This document shows, one piece after another, positions 7,299 through 15,737 of a stretch of DNA of 64,000 bases (the first letter of the stretch is position 1; every line of letters starts with the position of its first letter). The stretch is from contig NZ_JAJJNF010000007.1 of assembly GCF_021245805.1 (NCBI RefSeq), forward strand, positions 124,001 to 188,000, given 5' to 3'. Origin of the DNA: Mangrovimonas futianensis (lineage in GTDB: Bacteria; Bacteroidota; Bacteroidia; Flavobacteriales; Flavobacteriaceae). Under the pieces are notes generated by a model that worked only from the letters and a program-made list of their open reading frames with translations, was not told where the DNA came from and did not search any database. Made by a program: the position numbers and the translations under genes.

Positions 7299-9683
7299 AT
7301 GATAAAATCAATACTCCCAAAAACCATATTGTTTTTATCCCTAGGAACCACTTTATTAGCACAAAAACCAAATACACCTCAAACCGAATCGGCTTATTCT
7401 AATTATTTTTCTTTGGACAAAGAGGTTATCCACACTCAAGTGAACAAACTCCTCTTTTTTCCTACAGAAAATCTATGGTTTAAAACTTACATTTACAACA
7501 TTAAAACACAACTCCCCTATCTCACAACTGTCAATATTTACACTGAAATATTTGATGAGGAAGGGAAATTACTTTCAAAAAAACTCTGGTATGCGGAGAA
7601 TGGTTGCTCGCATGGAAACATAGAACTATCCAAATTCGAACCAGGCAATTACTACCTCAAGGTCACCACCAATTGGATGAAAAACTTTCACATTCCTGAA
7701 TCGAGCGTGACCGCTTTTCAAATTATTGGAGAGGAAGTCAACCAAACCACCAACAGTCATGCATCACTCCCCAAGTATGACTTTCAGTTTTTGCCCGAAG
7801 GGGGTCACTGCATAGCTGATGCCACCAACTCCATAGGGTTCAAAGTTCTGAGGCAAGACGGGAAAGGAGAAAAAATTGCTTCTGGTCTTATTAAGGACTC
7901 TTCAGGAAAAACACTATTGACCTTCCATAGCAATGATTACGGAATGGGAAAATTTCAGCTTGAAATGAAAAGCAATGTTTCATACACGGCAGAAATTCTA
8001 TTTGCTGACGGACGTAAAATAACCAAACAACTACCGAGCGCTGAACTTTTTGGCGTAAACTTAATAACACATTCCAATAATAAGGAAACTGTTTATATCA
8101 CCATACAAACAAACGCCGCTACCCTTCCCAATTTATTAAATAAGCCTTATTATTTCTTAATCCACAGGGATGGGTTTAAAAAAAGAGTTGATGTAAATTT
8201 TTCTGCTGACAAGCTTTCATACACTTTTCTTCTAAACATACGAGAACTCATGGATGGCACTAATATCATTACTGTGTTTAACGACCAGAATAAACCCATA
8301 CTGGAGCGCGTCATATTTAACTTTACCAACAACCTGATTAATTCAGTTGACATCAGTAAAATTGAAAAAGGGCGGGATTCAACTAGGATCTATTTTAAAA
8401 AGACAGATAATGATCAGGCCTTTTATCAATTGAGCATATCTGCCCTACCTCGTTTTTCAAAAGCAAATAACCTTAAAGAGGATATCACCTATGCCTTTCT
8501 TTTAAGACCTTATATTGAAGGACACATTGAAAATGCAGCTCATTACTTTGAGGAAAAAAGCGTAAAAAACATTTATGATTTAGATCTACTTCTTTTAAAC
8601 CAGGGTTGGAGTAAGTATTCATGGAACCATATTTTCAATTACCCTCCAAACAACAAACATTTTTTTGAAGCTGGAATACAGATAAAAGGAAAACTGACAC
8701 AACCACAAAAAAATTACAATGAAGTTCTCTTGTTCTCTCATGAAAACGAATTAATGATCAGCTCAGAATTGGACAAAGACCATTACTTCTCTTTTGATAA
8801 TCTCTTTTTATCGGACAGTAGCTACATAGGCCTTAGCTTAAAAAATGATAAAGGCGATATCCTTAAAAAAGGAATTTATTACAATGTTTATCCCACAAAA
8901 AATTCAGATAATCTGGATGTTCCTCTTAGCCACAGTAACCTATTCAAAGAAAAATACGCCATTAGTTTCCCAGATTCGTTTTTAATAGACCCTAAAGCAA
9001 CGCAGCTTGATACCGTTAGCCTATCTACCAAAAAAGAATACAAACCAAAAAATGAAATTTACAGAAAAGGGTTTAATGGGAAGTATGTAGATCTAGAGAA
9101 TAGATATGACCCATTTTCTAGGGTCATTGATATCATCCGAGATCAAGGGTTTGATATAAGTTACCAAGGTACGAATGTGATAATATCTTCCAGAAGAGCA
9201 ATTGGATTTGCAGGAAGAAACCAACCTGCTATTTACATGGACAACAGGAGACTAGATGCTAGTGACATGACCATACTCCCCAATTTACTTGTAAGTGATA
9301 TTGACGAAATCTACGTGTCCCGTCAAGCAGATGTTTTTGGAGGTTTGGGAGGCAGCATCAACATCTTCACTAAAAAAAGTATTACCACTAGAAAAAAGAA
9401 CAAGGAAACATTCAATTCGTCCGTATTAAGTTTTGGCTTCTCAATCCCTGAAAAATACCATTCTCCGTTTTACAATACTTCAAGAGAGTCAAACTTTAGG
9501 GATTACAGCGTCTTGCATTGGATTCCTGATATCACCTTTAATGAGTTAGGGGAATTTTCCATTGATTTGCCCAATTATGATCCCGGTTATGAATTATACA
9601 TTCAGGGTATGGGCAGTAATGGTATGCTCATTTCCCAAACCAAAGAAATTACCATCCGTCCACTTGGGGAAGGTTCCGAATAA
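7299..9683 (+). CDS. Secreted MG2-like protein with a C-terminal orphan TonB plug domain
   Basis: A 794-residue exported protein. The start at 7299 was chosen because MIKSILPKTILFLSLG...LLAQ is a clean signal peptide; an earlier in-frame start would add 14 hydrophobic residues. The N-terminal half looks like macroglobulin MG2-type beta domains (DKEVIHTQVNKLLFFPTENLWFK; FEPGNYYLKVTT). Near residues 620-700 there is a TonB-receptor plug-like segment (PAIYMDNRRLDASDM, VSDIDEIYVSRQADVFGGLG, GSINIFTKK), but no beta-barrel follows and the protein ends about 110 residues later. Such proteins are frequent in Flavobacteria and are probably anchored at or moving through the outer membrane; their role is not established. 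A terminator follows the gene. Confidence 0.85.
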   Translation: MIKSILPKTILFLSLGTTLLAQKPNTPQTESAYSNYFSLDKEVIHTQVNKLLFFPTENLWFKTYIYNIKTQLPYLTTVNIYTEIFDEEGKLLSKKLWYAENGCSHGNIELSKFEPGNYYLKVTTNWMKNFHIPESSVTAFQIIGEEVNQTTNSHASLPKYDFQFLPEGGHCIADATNSIGFKVLRQDGKGEKIASGLIKDSSGKTLLTFHSNDYGMGKFQLEMKSNVSYTAEILFADGRKITKQLPSAELFGVNLITHSNNKETVYITIQTNAATLPNLLNKPYYFLIHRDGFKKRVDVNFSADKLSYTFLLNIRELMDGTNIITVFNDQNKPILERVIFNFTNNLINSVDISKIEKGRDSTRIYFKKTDNDQAFYQLSISALPRFSKANNLKEDITYAFLLRPYIEGHIENAAHYFEEKSVKNIYDLDLLLLNQGWSKYSWNHIFNYPPNNKHFFEAGIQIKGKLTQPQKNYNEVLLFSHENELMISSELDKDHYFSFDNLFLSDSSYIGLSLKNDKGDILKKGIYYNVYPTKNSDNLDVPLSHSNLFKEKYAISFPDSFLIDPKATQLDTVSLSTKKEYKPKNEIYRKGFNGKYVDLENRYDPFSRVIDIIRDQGFDISYQGTNVIISSRRAIGFAGRNQPAIYMDNRRLDASDMTILPNLLVSDIDEIYVSRQADVFGGLGGSINIFTKKSITTRKKNKETFNSSVLSFGFSIPEKYHSPFYNTSRESNFRDYSVLHWIPDITFNELGEFSIDLPNYDPGYELYIQGMGSNGMLISQTKEITIRPLGEGSE

Positions 9684-9704
9684 ACGAACATATATAAAAT
9701 ATAA

Positions 9705-9738
9705 ATGCCACCCTAAGGGGTGGCATGTCTTTTCTTTT
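9705..9738 (+). terminator. Intrinsic terminator of the plug-domain protein gene
   Basis: Perfect nine-base stem ATGCCACCC / GGGTGGCAT around a short loop (9705-9726) followed by a T-rich run (TCTTTTCTTTTT). It lies 22 bases after the stop codon. A second, weaker hairpin GCTCAAT-TAC-ATTGAGC at 9750-9766 follows and may serve the convergent small gene. Confidence 0.8.
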
Positions 9739-9778
9739 TCCGTTTTAATGCTCAATTACATTGAGCTAAATACACAAA

Positions 9779-9868
9779 CTACTTCTTCTTTGCAGTAGCT
9801 TGTGGAGCTTTCTTTGGAGCCGCTTTTGGAGCAGCAGAAGGCTTAGCTTTAGGCTTTGATTGTCCCAT
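9779..9868 (-). CDS. Tiny Lys/Ala/Pro-rich basic peptide (29 residues)
   Basis: Short reading frame from ATG (9868) to TAG (9779) coding for MGQSKPKAKPSAAPKAAPKKAPQATAKKK written as KPKA/APKK-type repeats. It contains 10 Lys and no acidic residue, and resembles the low-complexity tails of histone H1-like proteins. It sits alone between two convergent/terminator elements, with a hairpin (9750-9766) downstream on its strand. Function unknown; a nucleic-acid-binding role is only a guess from composition. It is too short for routine gene calling, so confidence is moderate. Confidence 0.5.
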   Translation of the reverse strand: MGQSKPKAKPSAAPKAAPKKAPQATAKKK

Positions 9869-9950
9869 AATTAATGTCTTTAATACGACACAATAAAAGT
9901 AACTAGAAATCCATTCGTTGATATTTTCTTTGGCTATAATTTAACTAAAA

Positions 9951-10565
9951 TCATGGAACTAAAATCAAGGTATCCCACATTAAACCAATCATATCGGCAC
10001 CCTCTTCTTCTCCCATACTATCCAGATTCATGGTAACAAACAATAGGCCTTCATCTCTTTTTCCGCTAAAGGAAGTAACTTCATAAGTTTCTATTTCACC
10101 CTTATACTCCAATACTGCCTTCAAAACTTTCAACTTAACACCATCTGAAAGCTCCTTTTCATAATCCTCTCGTTTCATTTTATAACCATAGCTCACACTT
10201 TCCTTTATAACTTCATTCAGCATCATTTCTTTCAGCATATTGGGATCAAAAGACTCATATTTTTGAACTAAAACTCCAGAACCCATAGCCGTAAACATCA
10301 TTATTTGAATAACCCCTTCTTCTATTTTTGACTGCGTTATTTTATGGTTCTTAATATGTTTAAATTTAAACTTACTGTCCTTGAAAAGTAATGTATCCTT
10401 TTCTTTTAATAGCACTTCCGAATCCTTCCCATTGATTTTAAGGTGATACGTTTCATTTAAATTAACTTCAAACTCCTCCCCATCAATAGAAAGGATTAAG
10501 TCCGTTTGGGCAAATGAGATTAAAACAAAAGAAAAGTAAGCAATTAGAGTAGGTAATGTTTTCAT
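9951..10565 (-). CDS. Secreted protein of unknown function
   Basis: A 204-residue protein with a signal peptide (MKTLPTLIAYFSFVLISFAQ), therefore periplasmic or surface-exposed. The mature part is rich in short beta strands with alternating charged residues (LILSIDGEEFEVNLNETYHLKING; LLFKDSKFKFKHIKNHK) and has no recognised catalytic motif or lipoprotein Cys. It has its own promoter (10595-10625) overlapping a perfect palindrome, so it is probably transcribed alone and may be regulated at that site. No homologous family was recognised. Confidence 0.8.
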   Translation of the reverse strand: MKTLPTLIAYFSFVLISFAQTDLILSIDGEEFEVNLNETYHLKINGKDSEVLLKEKDTLLFKDSKFKFKHIKNHKITQSKIEEGVIQIMMFTAMGSGVLVQKYESFDPNMLKEMMLNEVIKESVSYGYKMKREDYEKELSDGVKLKVLKAVLEYKGEIETYEVTSFSGKRDEGLLFVTMNLDSMGEEEGADMIGLMWDTLILVP

Positions 10566-10572
10566 ATAATAG

Positions 10573-10598
10573 TTTGGTTGATTAGTTAATCAACCAAA
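10573..10598. repeat. Perfect 26-base palindrome at the transcription start region
   Basis: TTTGGTTGATT-AGTT-AATCAACCAAA: 11-base perfect arms with a four-base centre, eight bases upstream of the ATG of the secreted unknown protein and overlapping its -7 box. No T-tract follows in the direction of transcription, so an operator or a 5'-UTR hairpin is more likely than a terminator. Confidence 0.5.
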
Positions 10599-10625
10599 AA
10601 TACATGGTCAGGTAAAAATTTCCAA
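10595..10625 (-). promoter_or_regulatory. Bacteroidota-type promoter of the secreted unknown gene
   Basis: On the minus strand: TTG (10625-10623), 20 bases, TATTTTTG (10602-10595), matching the -33 TTG / -7 TAnnTTTG consensus of Flavobacteria with correct spacing. The start of transcription would fall near 10588, inside the palindrome. Confidence 0.6.
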
Positions 10626-10654
10626 CAGAAACCCATATTAAGATTTACAAAAAA

Positions 10655-11089
10655 TCAAACTTTAACCTGAAGCCTTTGGTAATAAAACGCAGGGATAAGA
10701 ATTAAGAGAATTATTGGCTGAATAAGAAACCTGCGCACATTAAAAAACAAATAGTAATCCTCCTGTCTTGGGTTGACCACAAAATACAAGAACAACATCA
10801 TCAATAAAACATAGGCTACCCCATATAAAACTGCTGAAAACTTTACCGCACCCCAGTCTTTAAAAAGAACCCAGATGATTCCCAAAGAAATTATGGTGTT
10901 TAGTGTAAATCTCAAAGTTGTCGACAATACCAACCTTAAAGTTTCCCTTCTTGGAGAATCTATGTATAAGTAATCATTTTTAAAAAATATCAGATACGGG
11001 TCATAGAAGAGCTGATCTTCAAAATACCTAATCAACACCAATAAAATGACTAATACGAAAACCGAAAATAACTGCAAAAACCTAGTCAT
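10655..11089 (-). CDS. Exosortase F-associated membrane protein
   Basis: A 144-residue inner-membrane protein with about four hydrophobic helices (LQLFSVFVLVILLVLIRYF; LNTIISLGIIWVLF; VLYGVAYVLLMMLFLYFVV; IQPIILLILIPAFYY) and a loop with YDPYLIFFKNDY. Its size, topology and position match the small protein that regularly accompanies XrtF in Flavobacteria. It overlaps the xrtF gene by eight bases, so the two are translationally coupled. Its role is unknown; an accessory or substrate-presenting function is the usual assumption. Confidence 0.85.
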   Translation of the reverse strand: MTRFLQLFSVFVLVILLVLIRYFEDQLFYDPYLIFFKNDYLYIDSPRRETLRLVLSTTLRFTLNTIISLGIIWVLFKDWGAVKFSAVLYGVAYVLLMMLFLYFVVNPRQEDYYLFFNVRRFLIQPIILLILIPAFYYQRLQVKV

Positions 11090-11636
11090 TTTTTGTCTTA
11101 CTTAAATTAGAAAACCGATTCACCCATAAAATCCATAATAAACATACCAAACCATAGATAATGGCAGGAAATATTACCTCATGTAAAATTTCAGATCGCC
11201 AAGGGTAATGATACAAACCAATGGACAGTAATGCAATTCTGAACAAATTGGCCACATACACCAAAACGCTACCCAACAACCCATACAAAAATGTTGTTTT
11301 CCAACCTCCCCTAAATGCGATTATAAAAGAAATAAACAAAATAATCACACTGATAGAATTGCACCCCTCTACAATTCTAGCAAGATATTTTCCATTGACA
11401 ATAAATTTAATGGTAGGCTCTTCTGAATGCGGAACCATTTGCACCTCATACCCAAGGCACCTCAATAAATCAGCACTCTGTTCAGCAACCAAATGAGTTA
11501 GGTAATCGGGATAATAGATATTTCCCGTAGACCATTGTAAATAAAATTTATACGCAAAGGTAAGTACCGCATAGACCAGCAAAAAGGTAAGCATAAACAC
11601 AATAACCGCCCGATACTTTTTTAATAGGGATTTCAA
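11082..11636 (-). CDS. xrtF: Exosortase family protein XrtF
   Basis: A 184-residue polytopic inner-membrane protein of the exosortase/archaeosortase family, thought to cleave and anchor proteins with a C-terminal sorting signal. The family's catalytic triad is visible: Cys in VEGCNSISV, Arg in NLFRIALLS and His in ILHEVIFPAIIYG. Five or so hydrophobic helices surround it (VIVFMLTFLLVYAVLTFAY, VIILFISFIIAF, TFLYGLLGSVLVYVA). It is followed directly by the exosortase F-associated protein, the standard pair in Flavobacteria. No obvious substrate protein is encoded next to it. Confidence 0.92.
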   Translation of the reverse strand: MKSLLKKYRAVIVFMLTFLLVYAVLTFAYKFYLQWSTGNIYYPDYLTHLVAEQSADLLRCLGYEVQMVPHSEEPTIKFIVNGKYLARIVEGCNSISVIILFISFIIAFRGGWKTTFLYGLLGSVLVYVANLFRIALLSIGLYHYPWRSEILHEVIFPAIIYGLVCLLWILWVNRFSNLSKTKND

Positions 11637-11723
11637 TCAAATAATTTTTTCTGTGTTAAATTTATACAAAATGATTCTCAGTACTCATGCCTTTTTAAAT
11701 ACTTTTGGCAAAAAGTTTGAATT

Positions 11724-12179
11724 ATGAGTTTGGAAGGTCTTAAGCCACACGTAGAATTGATTGTTCGAGATGAAACCTCATCTTTAGATGAACGCCTTTT
11801 GAATATTTGCAAGCTTCTAGAAGATAATGTTCCATATTACAATTGGGTTGGTTTTTATTTCAAAAATGGAGATAAAGAAGAATTAAAGTTAGGCCCCTAT
11901 GTAGGTGAACCAACAGACCACACCATCATCCCTTTTGGAAAAGGAATATGTGGTCAAGTAGCCGTTTCAAACCAAAATTTTGTAGTGCCAGATGTTTCGG
12001 CTCAAGACAATTATATTGCTTGCAGCATCACTGTAAAAGCTGAAATTGTTATCCCGATTTTTGTAGATGGAGAAAATATTGGGCAAATAGACATTGACTC
12101 TAATACTCCAGATCCATTTACTTCAGAGGATGAGAGATTTTTAGAGTTTGTCTGCAAGGAAGTAGCTGCCATTCTATAA
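11724..12179 (+). CDS. GAF domain protein, free methionine-(R)-sulfoxide reductase-like
   Basis: A 151-residue single-domain cytosolic protein matching the fRMsr (YebR-like) GAF family, which reduces free methionine-(R)-sulfoxide. Hallmarks are YYNWVGFYF (about 38-46), GKGICGQVA (Cys76), YIACSITVKAEIVIPI (Cys100) and GQIDIDS. The 24-residue spacing of Cys76 and Cys100 equals that of E. coli Cys94 and Cys118, so the position of Cys84 would be His66: one of the three classic cysteines is absent. It may use a two-Cys mechanism or be a non-catalytic ligand-binding GAF protein. It lies just upstream of purH but probably has separate transcription. Confidence 0.85.
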   Translation: MSLEGLKPHVELIVRDETSSLDERLLNICKLLEDNVPYYNWVGFYFKNGDKEELKLGPYVGEPTDHTIIPFGKGICGQVAVSNQNFVVPDVSAQDNYIACSITVKAEIVIPIFVDGENIGQIDIDSNTPDPFTSEDERFLEFVCKEVAAIL

Positions 12180-12259
12180 TTGTAAACCGCTTTCGTTTTT
12201 TAGCTAAAATTCCTATTCATTTTTAGTTGTTTTGCTATCATTTTTCGGGCTGAAATAGT

Positions 12260-12267
12260 TATTTTTG
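12260..12267 (+). promoter_or_regulatory. Putative -7 box of purH
   Basis: TATTTTTG fits the TAnnTTTG -7 consensus 25 bases before the purH start codon. No TTG lies at the ideal distance upstream (the nearest, at 12232-12234, is 25 bases away), so this is only a likely promoter. Confidence 0.4.
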
Positions 12268-12291
12268 CCCCTTATTTACAACACTTCAAAA

Positions 12292-13824
12292 ATGAGCAAT
12301 AGCAAAACGATTAAATCGGCCTTAATTTCTGTATTTTCTAAAGATGGTCTAGAACCCATCGTAAGACAATTAAATGACCAAGGAGTTACTATTTATTCTA
12401 CTGGAGGGACTGAAACCTTCATTAAAAATTTAGGAATAGATGTAGTGCCTGTTGAGGATGTCACTTCATACCCTTCTATTTTGGGCGGTCGCGTAAAGAC
12501 CCTTCACCCTAAAATTTTTGGAGGGATTTTAAACAGACAATCCAATTCCTCAGACATTAAAGAGCTTGCTGATTTTGAGATTCCGCAAATTGATTTGGTT
12601 ATTGTTGATTTATATCCTTTTGAGAAAACAGTAGCGTCTGGAGCCGACCATCAAGATATTATAGAGAAAATTGATATTGGAGGTATTTCTTTAATACGTG
12701 CCGCTGCCAAAAATTATGCAGATGTGGTTTGCCTTTCTTCCATGGAAGATTATGCAGAATTTTTAGAATTGTTGAAAGAAAAAAATGGGGAAACCTCAGA
12801 AGAAGACCGTAAACATTTTGCTGCCAAAGCTTTTAATGTTTCGTCTCATTACGACTCTGCCATCTTCAATTATTTCAATAAAAATCATGAAATTCCGACT
12901 TTAAAAATTAGCGAAACCAAAGGACAGGTTTTACGTTATGGAGAAAACCCTCATCAAAAAGGATTCTTCTTTGGAGATTTCGATGCCATGTTTACAAAAC
13001 TTCATGGAAAAGAGTTGAGTTACAACAACCTTTTAGATGTAGATGCAGCCGTAACTTTGATTAAAGAGTTTGAAGGTGAAGCTCCAACTTTTGCCATTTT
13101 AAAACACAACAACGCCTGTGGTTTAGCTCAAAGAGAAACAACCAAACAGGCTTATATAGATGCCCTAGCAGGGGATCCTGTTTCAGCTTTTGGAGGTATT
13201 TTAATCAGTAATTCTGAAATTGATCAAGAGACTGCTGAAGAAATCAATTCTCTATTTTGCGAAGTAGTTATTGCTCCTTCTTTCTCTGAGGAAGCCCTTG
13301 ACATCCTAAAAAGCAAAAAGAACCGTATATTATTAATCTTAAATGATATTGAATTACCACAAACAACCGTTAGAAGTTGCTTAAATGGTGTTCTAGTTCA
13401 AGATAGAGATAACATTACGGATTCTTTGGAAGATTTAACCGAAGTAACAAATAACAAACCTTCAAAAACAGAATTGGAAGATTTAATTTTCGCATCAAAG
13501 ATTTGCAAACACACCAAATCAAACACTATTGTTTTAGCCAAAAACAAGCAGTTATGCGCTAGCGGAACTGGACAAACCAGTCGTGTTGATGCTTTAAATC
13601 AAGCCATTCACAAAGCCCAATCTTTTAATTTTGAATTAAAAGGATCGGTTATGGCAAGTGATGCTTTTTTCCCGTTCCCTGATTGTGTTGAAATAGCAGA
13701 TAACGCTGGTATTACTGCAGTCATTCAACCTGGAGGCTCTATCAAAGATCAATTAAGTATCGATTATTGTAATGAAAACAATGTCGCGATGGTATTTACT
13801 GGAACCCGTCATTTTAAACATTAA
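12292..13824 (+). CDS. purH: Bifunctional AICAR formyltransferase / IMP cyclohydrolase
   Basis: A 510-residue enzyme for the last two steps of purine synthesis: formylation of AICAR with 10-formyl-THF, then ring closure to IMP. The N-terminal cyclohydrolase (MGS-like) domain has ISVFSKDGLEPIV, STGGTETF and GGRVKTLHPKIFGGIL; the formyltransferase domain has LRYGENPHQKG, KHNNACGLA and GDPVSAFGGI; and the end carries SDAFFPFPDCVEIA and the terminal FTGTRHFKH motif. The start was set at MSNSKTIKSALISVFS; an upstream TTG would add nine unlikely residues that fall inside the promoter. Length is typical. Confidence 0.97.
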   Translation: MSNSKTIKSALISVFSKDGLEPIVRQLNDQGVTIYSTGGTETFIKNLGIDVVPVEDVTSYPSILGGRVKTLHPKIFGGILNRQSNSSDIKELADFEIPQIDLVIVDLYPFEKTVASGADHQDIIEKIDIGGISLIRAAAKNYADVVCLSSMEDYAEFLELLKEKNGETSEEDRKHFAAKAFNVSSHYDSAIFNYFNKNHEIPTLKISETKGQVLRYGENPHQKGFFFGDFDAMFTKLHGKELSYNNLLDVDAAVTLIKEFEGEAPTFAILKHNNACGLAQRETTKQAYIDALAGDPVSAFGGILISNSEIDQETAEEINSLFCEVVIAPSFSEEALDILKSKKNRILLILNDIELPQTTVRSCLNGVLVQDRDNITDSLEDLTEVTNNKPSKTELEDLIFASKICKHTKSNTIVLAKNKQLCASGTGQTSRVDALNQAIHKAQSFNFELKGSVMASDAFFPFPDCVEIADNAGITAVIQPGGSIKDQLSIDYCNENNVAMVFTGTRHFKH

Positions 13825-13878
13825 TTTTATTACATTTACAAGATTTGATTTTTAAACCTCAAAAACTACAATAAGCGA

Positions 13879-14907
13879 ATGGGATTTTTTGACTTCCTAA
13901 CTGAGGAAATTGCTATAGATTTAGGTACTGCTAACACACTGATTATCCATAATGACAAGGTAGTTGTCGATAGCCCATCTATTGTTGCTCGAGATAGGGT
14001 TTCTGGAAAAATTATTGCTGCCGGAAAAGAGGCCAGTATGATGCAAGGAAAAACCCATGAAAACATCAAAACTATCAGGCCGCTGAAGGATGGTGTTATT
14101 GCAGATTTTGAGGCTTCAGAGCAAATGATAAGTATGTTCATCAAGAACATTCCTGCACTAAAGAAAAAATTGTTCACACCGGCACTTCGTATGGTCATTT
14201 GTATTCCTTCTGGTATTACTGAGGTGGAAATGCGAGCTGTAAAAGAAAGTGCCGAACGCGTTAATGGAAAAGAGGTTTATTTGATTCACGAACCTATGGC
14301 AGCTGCTATTGGTATAGGTGTTGACATCATGCAACCTAAAGGAAACATGATTGTAGATATAGGTGGGGGAACAACCGAAATAGCCGTTATTGCATTAGGA
14401 GGAATCGTCTGTGATAAATCAGTAAAAATTGCTGGTGATGTTTTCACCAATGATATCATCTACTACATGCGTACCCAACATAACTTGTATGTGGGAGAGC
14501 GTACGGCAGAAAAGATTAAAATCCAAATTGGAGCCGCAACTGAAGATCTTGAACTACCCCCAGAAGAAATGAGTGTTCAAGGTAGAGATTTACTCACTGG
14601 TAAACCAAAACAGGTACAAATTTCGTATAGAGAAATAGCCAAGGCTTTAGACAAGTCTATTTTGAGGATTGAGGATGCTGTTATGGAAACACTTTCCCAA
14701 ACACCTCCAGAGTTGGCTGCCGATATCTATAATACCGGAATCTACCTTGCTGGTGGAGGATCTATGCTAAGAGGACTAGACAAACGTCTTTCCCAAAAAA
14801 CAGATTTACCCGTTTACATTGCGGAAGATCCATTAAGAGCAGTAGTAAGAGGAACAGGTATCACTTTAAAAAATTTACCAAAATACAAAAGCGTCTTGAT
14901 AAAATAG
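13879..14907 (+). CDS. mreB: Rod shape-determining protein MreB
   Basis: A 342-residue actin-like ATPase that forms membrane-associated filaments and steers the elongation machinery. Phosphate-1 motif DLGTANTLI (about 13-21), phosphate-2 motif MIVDIGGGTTEIAVI (about 156-170) and adenosine motif YLAGGGSMLRGLD are present. The N-terminus (MGFFDFLTEEIAIDLGT) has the short amphipathic start typical of MreB. It is the first gene of the mreBCD-PBP2-rodA cluster; mreC follows after eight bases. Full length, no anomalies. Confidence 0.98.
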   Translation: MGFFDFLTEEIAIDLGTANTLIIHNDKVVVDSPSIVARDRVSGKIIAAGKEASMMQGKTHENIKTIRPLKDGVIADFEASEQMISMFIKNIPALKKKLFTPALRMVICIPSGITEVEMRAVKESAERVNGKEVYLIHEPMAAAIGIGVDIMQPKGNMIVDIGGGTTEIAVIALGGIVCDKSVKIAGDVFTNDIIYYMRTQHNLYVGERTAEKIKIQIGAATEDLELPPEEMSVQGRDLLTGKPKQVQISYREIAKALDKSILRIEDAVMETLSQTPPELAADIYNTGIYLAGGGSMLRGLDKRLSQKTDLPVYIAEDPLRAVVRGTGITLKNLPKYKSVLIK

Positions 14908-14915
14908 CATAGGGC

Positions 14916-15737
14916 ATGCAACAAATCATAAACTTCATTCTAAGAAACAAAGTTTTTTTGTTGTATCTCACGCTGCTATTTGTTTCTTTGGTTTTTACAA
15001 TTCAATCTCATTCCTATCACAAAAGCAAGTTTGTAAATTCTGCCAACTTTATTTCTGGTGGTATTTATAATTCAGCGAATAATATTGATGAATATTTTCA
15101 TCTAAAGAATCAAAACATTCTGCTTCAAGAAGAAAATAATTATTTGAAATCCATCCTATATAATTCTTCAGACTCCCTTTCTAAATCATTTAACGATACT
15201 ACAAGGTACGGAGGTAATTACAGATTCATCCCAGCTATTGTAATTAAAAATAGCTACTCGGCTTCGGACAATATACTACTGGTGAATAGAGGTAAAAAAG
15301 ATAGTCTGAAAGAGGATTTGGGTGTCATCACATCAAAAGGCATCTTAGGAATCATTGACAAAACAAGCAAAAATTATGCGACAGTTTTATCAATTTTGAA
15401 CACCAACAGTCGGATAAGTGCCAAATTAAAAAATACCAATCATTTTGGTTCTTTACAATGGAATACAAAGAGCCCAAACGTAGTTCAATTAAAAGAAATC
15501 CCAAAAATAGCTCCTTTGAAAGAAGGCGATACCATTTTAACTTCTGGATTATCGGCTATTTTTCCTAAAAATATCCCCATTGGCTCCATACAATCCTTTG
15601 AATTGGATGAAGCTGAGAATTTTTACAACATTGAGGTCAAACTTTTTAATGACATGACCAATATTGAACATGTTTACGTCATTGAAAATCGTGATAAGGA
15701 AGAAATTGATAGCTTGTTAAATAACCGAAATGAATAG
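14916..15737 (+). CDS. mreC: Rod shape-determining protein MreC
   Basis: A 273-residue bitopic membrane protein of the elongasome. One N-terminal transmembrane helix (VFLLYLTLLFVSLVFTI) is followed by a coiled coil (about residues 65-90, LKNQNILLQEENNYLKSIL) and the two beta-barrel domains of MreC in the periplasm (GVITSKGILGIIDKTSKNYATVLSIL; GDTILTSGLSAIFPKNIPIGSI). It links cytoplasmic MreB/MreD to PBP2. Its 3' end overlaps mreD by eight bases. Confidence 0.95.
   Translation: MQQIINFILRNKVFLLYLTLLFVSLVFTIQSHSYHKSKFVNSANFISGGIYNSANNIDEYFHLKNQNILLQEENNYLKSILYNSSDSLSKSFNDTTRYGGNYRFIPAIVIKNSYSASDNILLVNRGKKDSLKEDLGVITSKGILGIIDKTSKNYATVLSILNTNSRISAKLKNTNHFGSLQWNTKSPNVVQLKEIPKIAPLKEGDTILTSGLSAIFPKNIPIGSIQSFELDEAENFYNIEVKLFNDMTNIEHVYVIENRDKEEIDSLLNNRNE

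Noticed and set aside
9750..9766. GCTCAAT-TAC-ATTGAGC as a separate strong terminator
   Set aside because: The stem is only seven bases and the following minus-strand sequence lacks a T-tract; noted only as a possible end of the small gene.
9562..9798. A 78-residue open frame on the + strand running over the end of the plug-protein gene
   Set aside because: It overlaps the coding frame and the terminator hairpin, and its composition is not protein-like.
12265..12291. Earlier TTG start for purH
   Set aside because: It would begin inside the likely -7 box and add residues not seen at the N-terminus of PurH.
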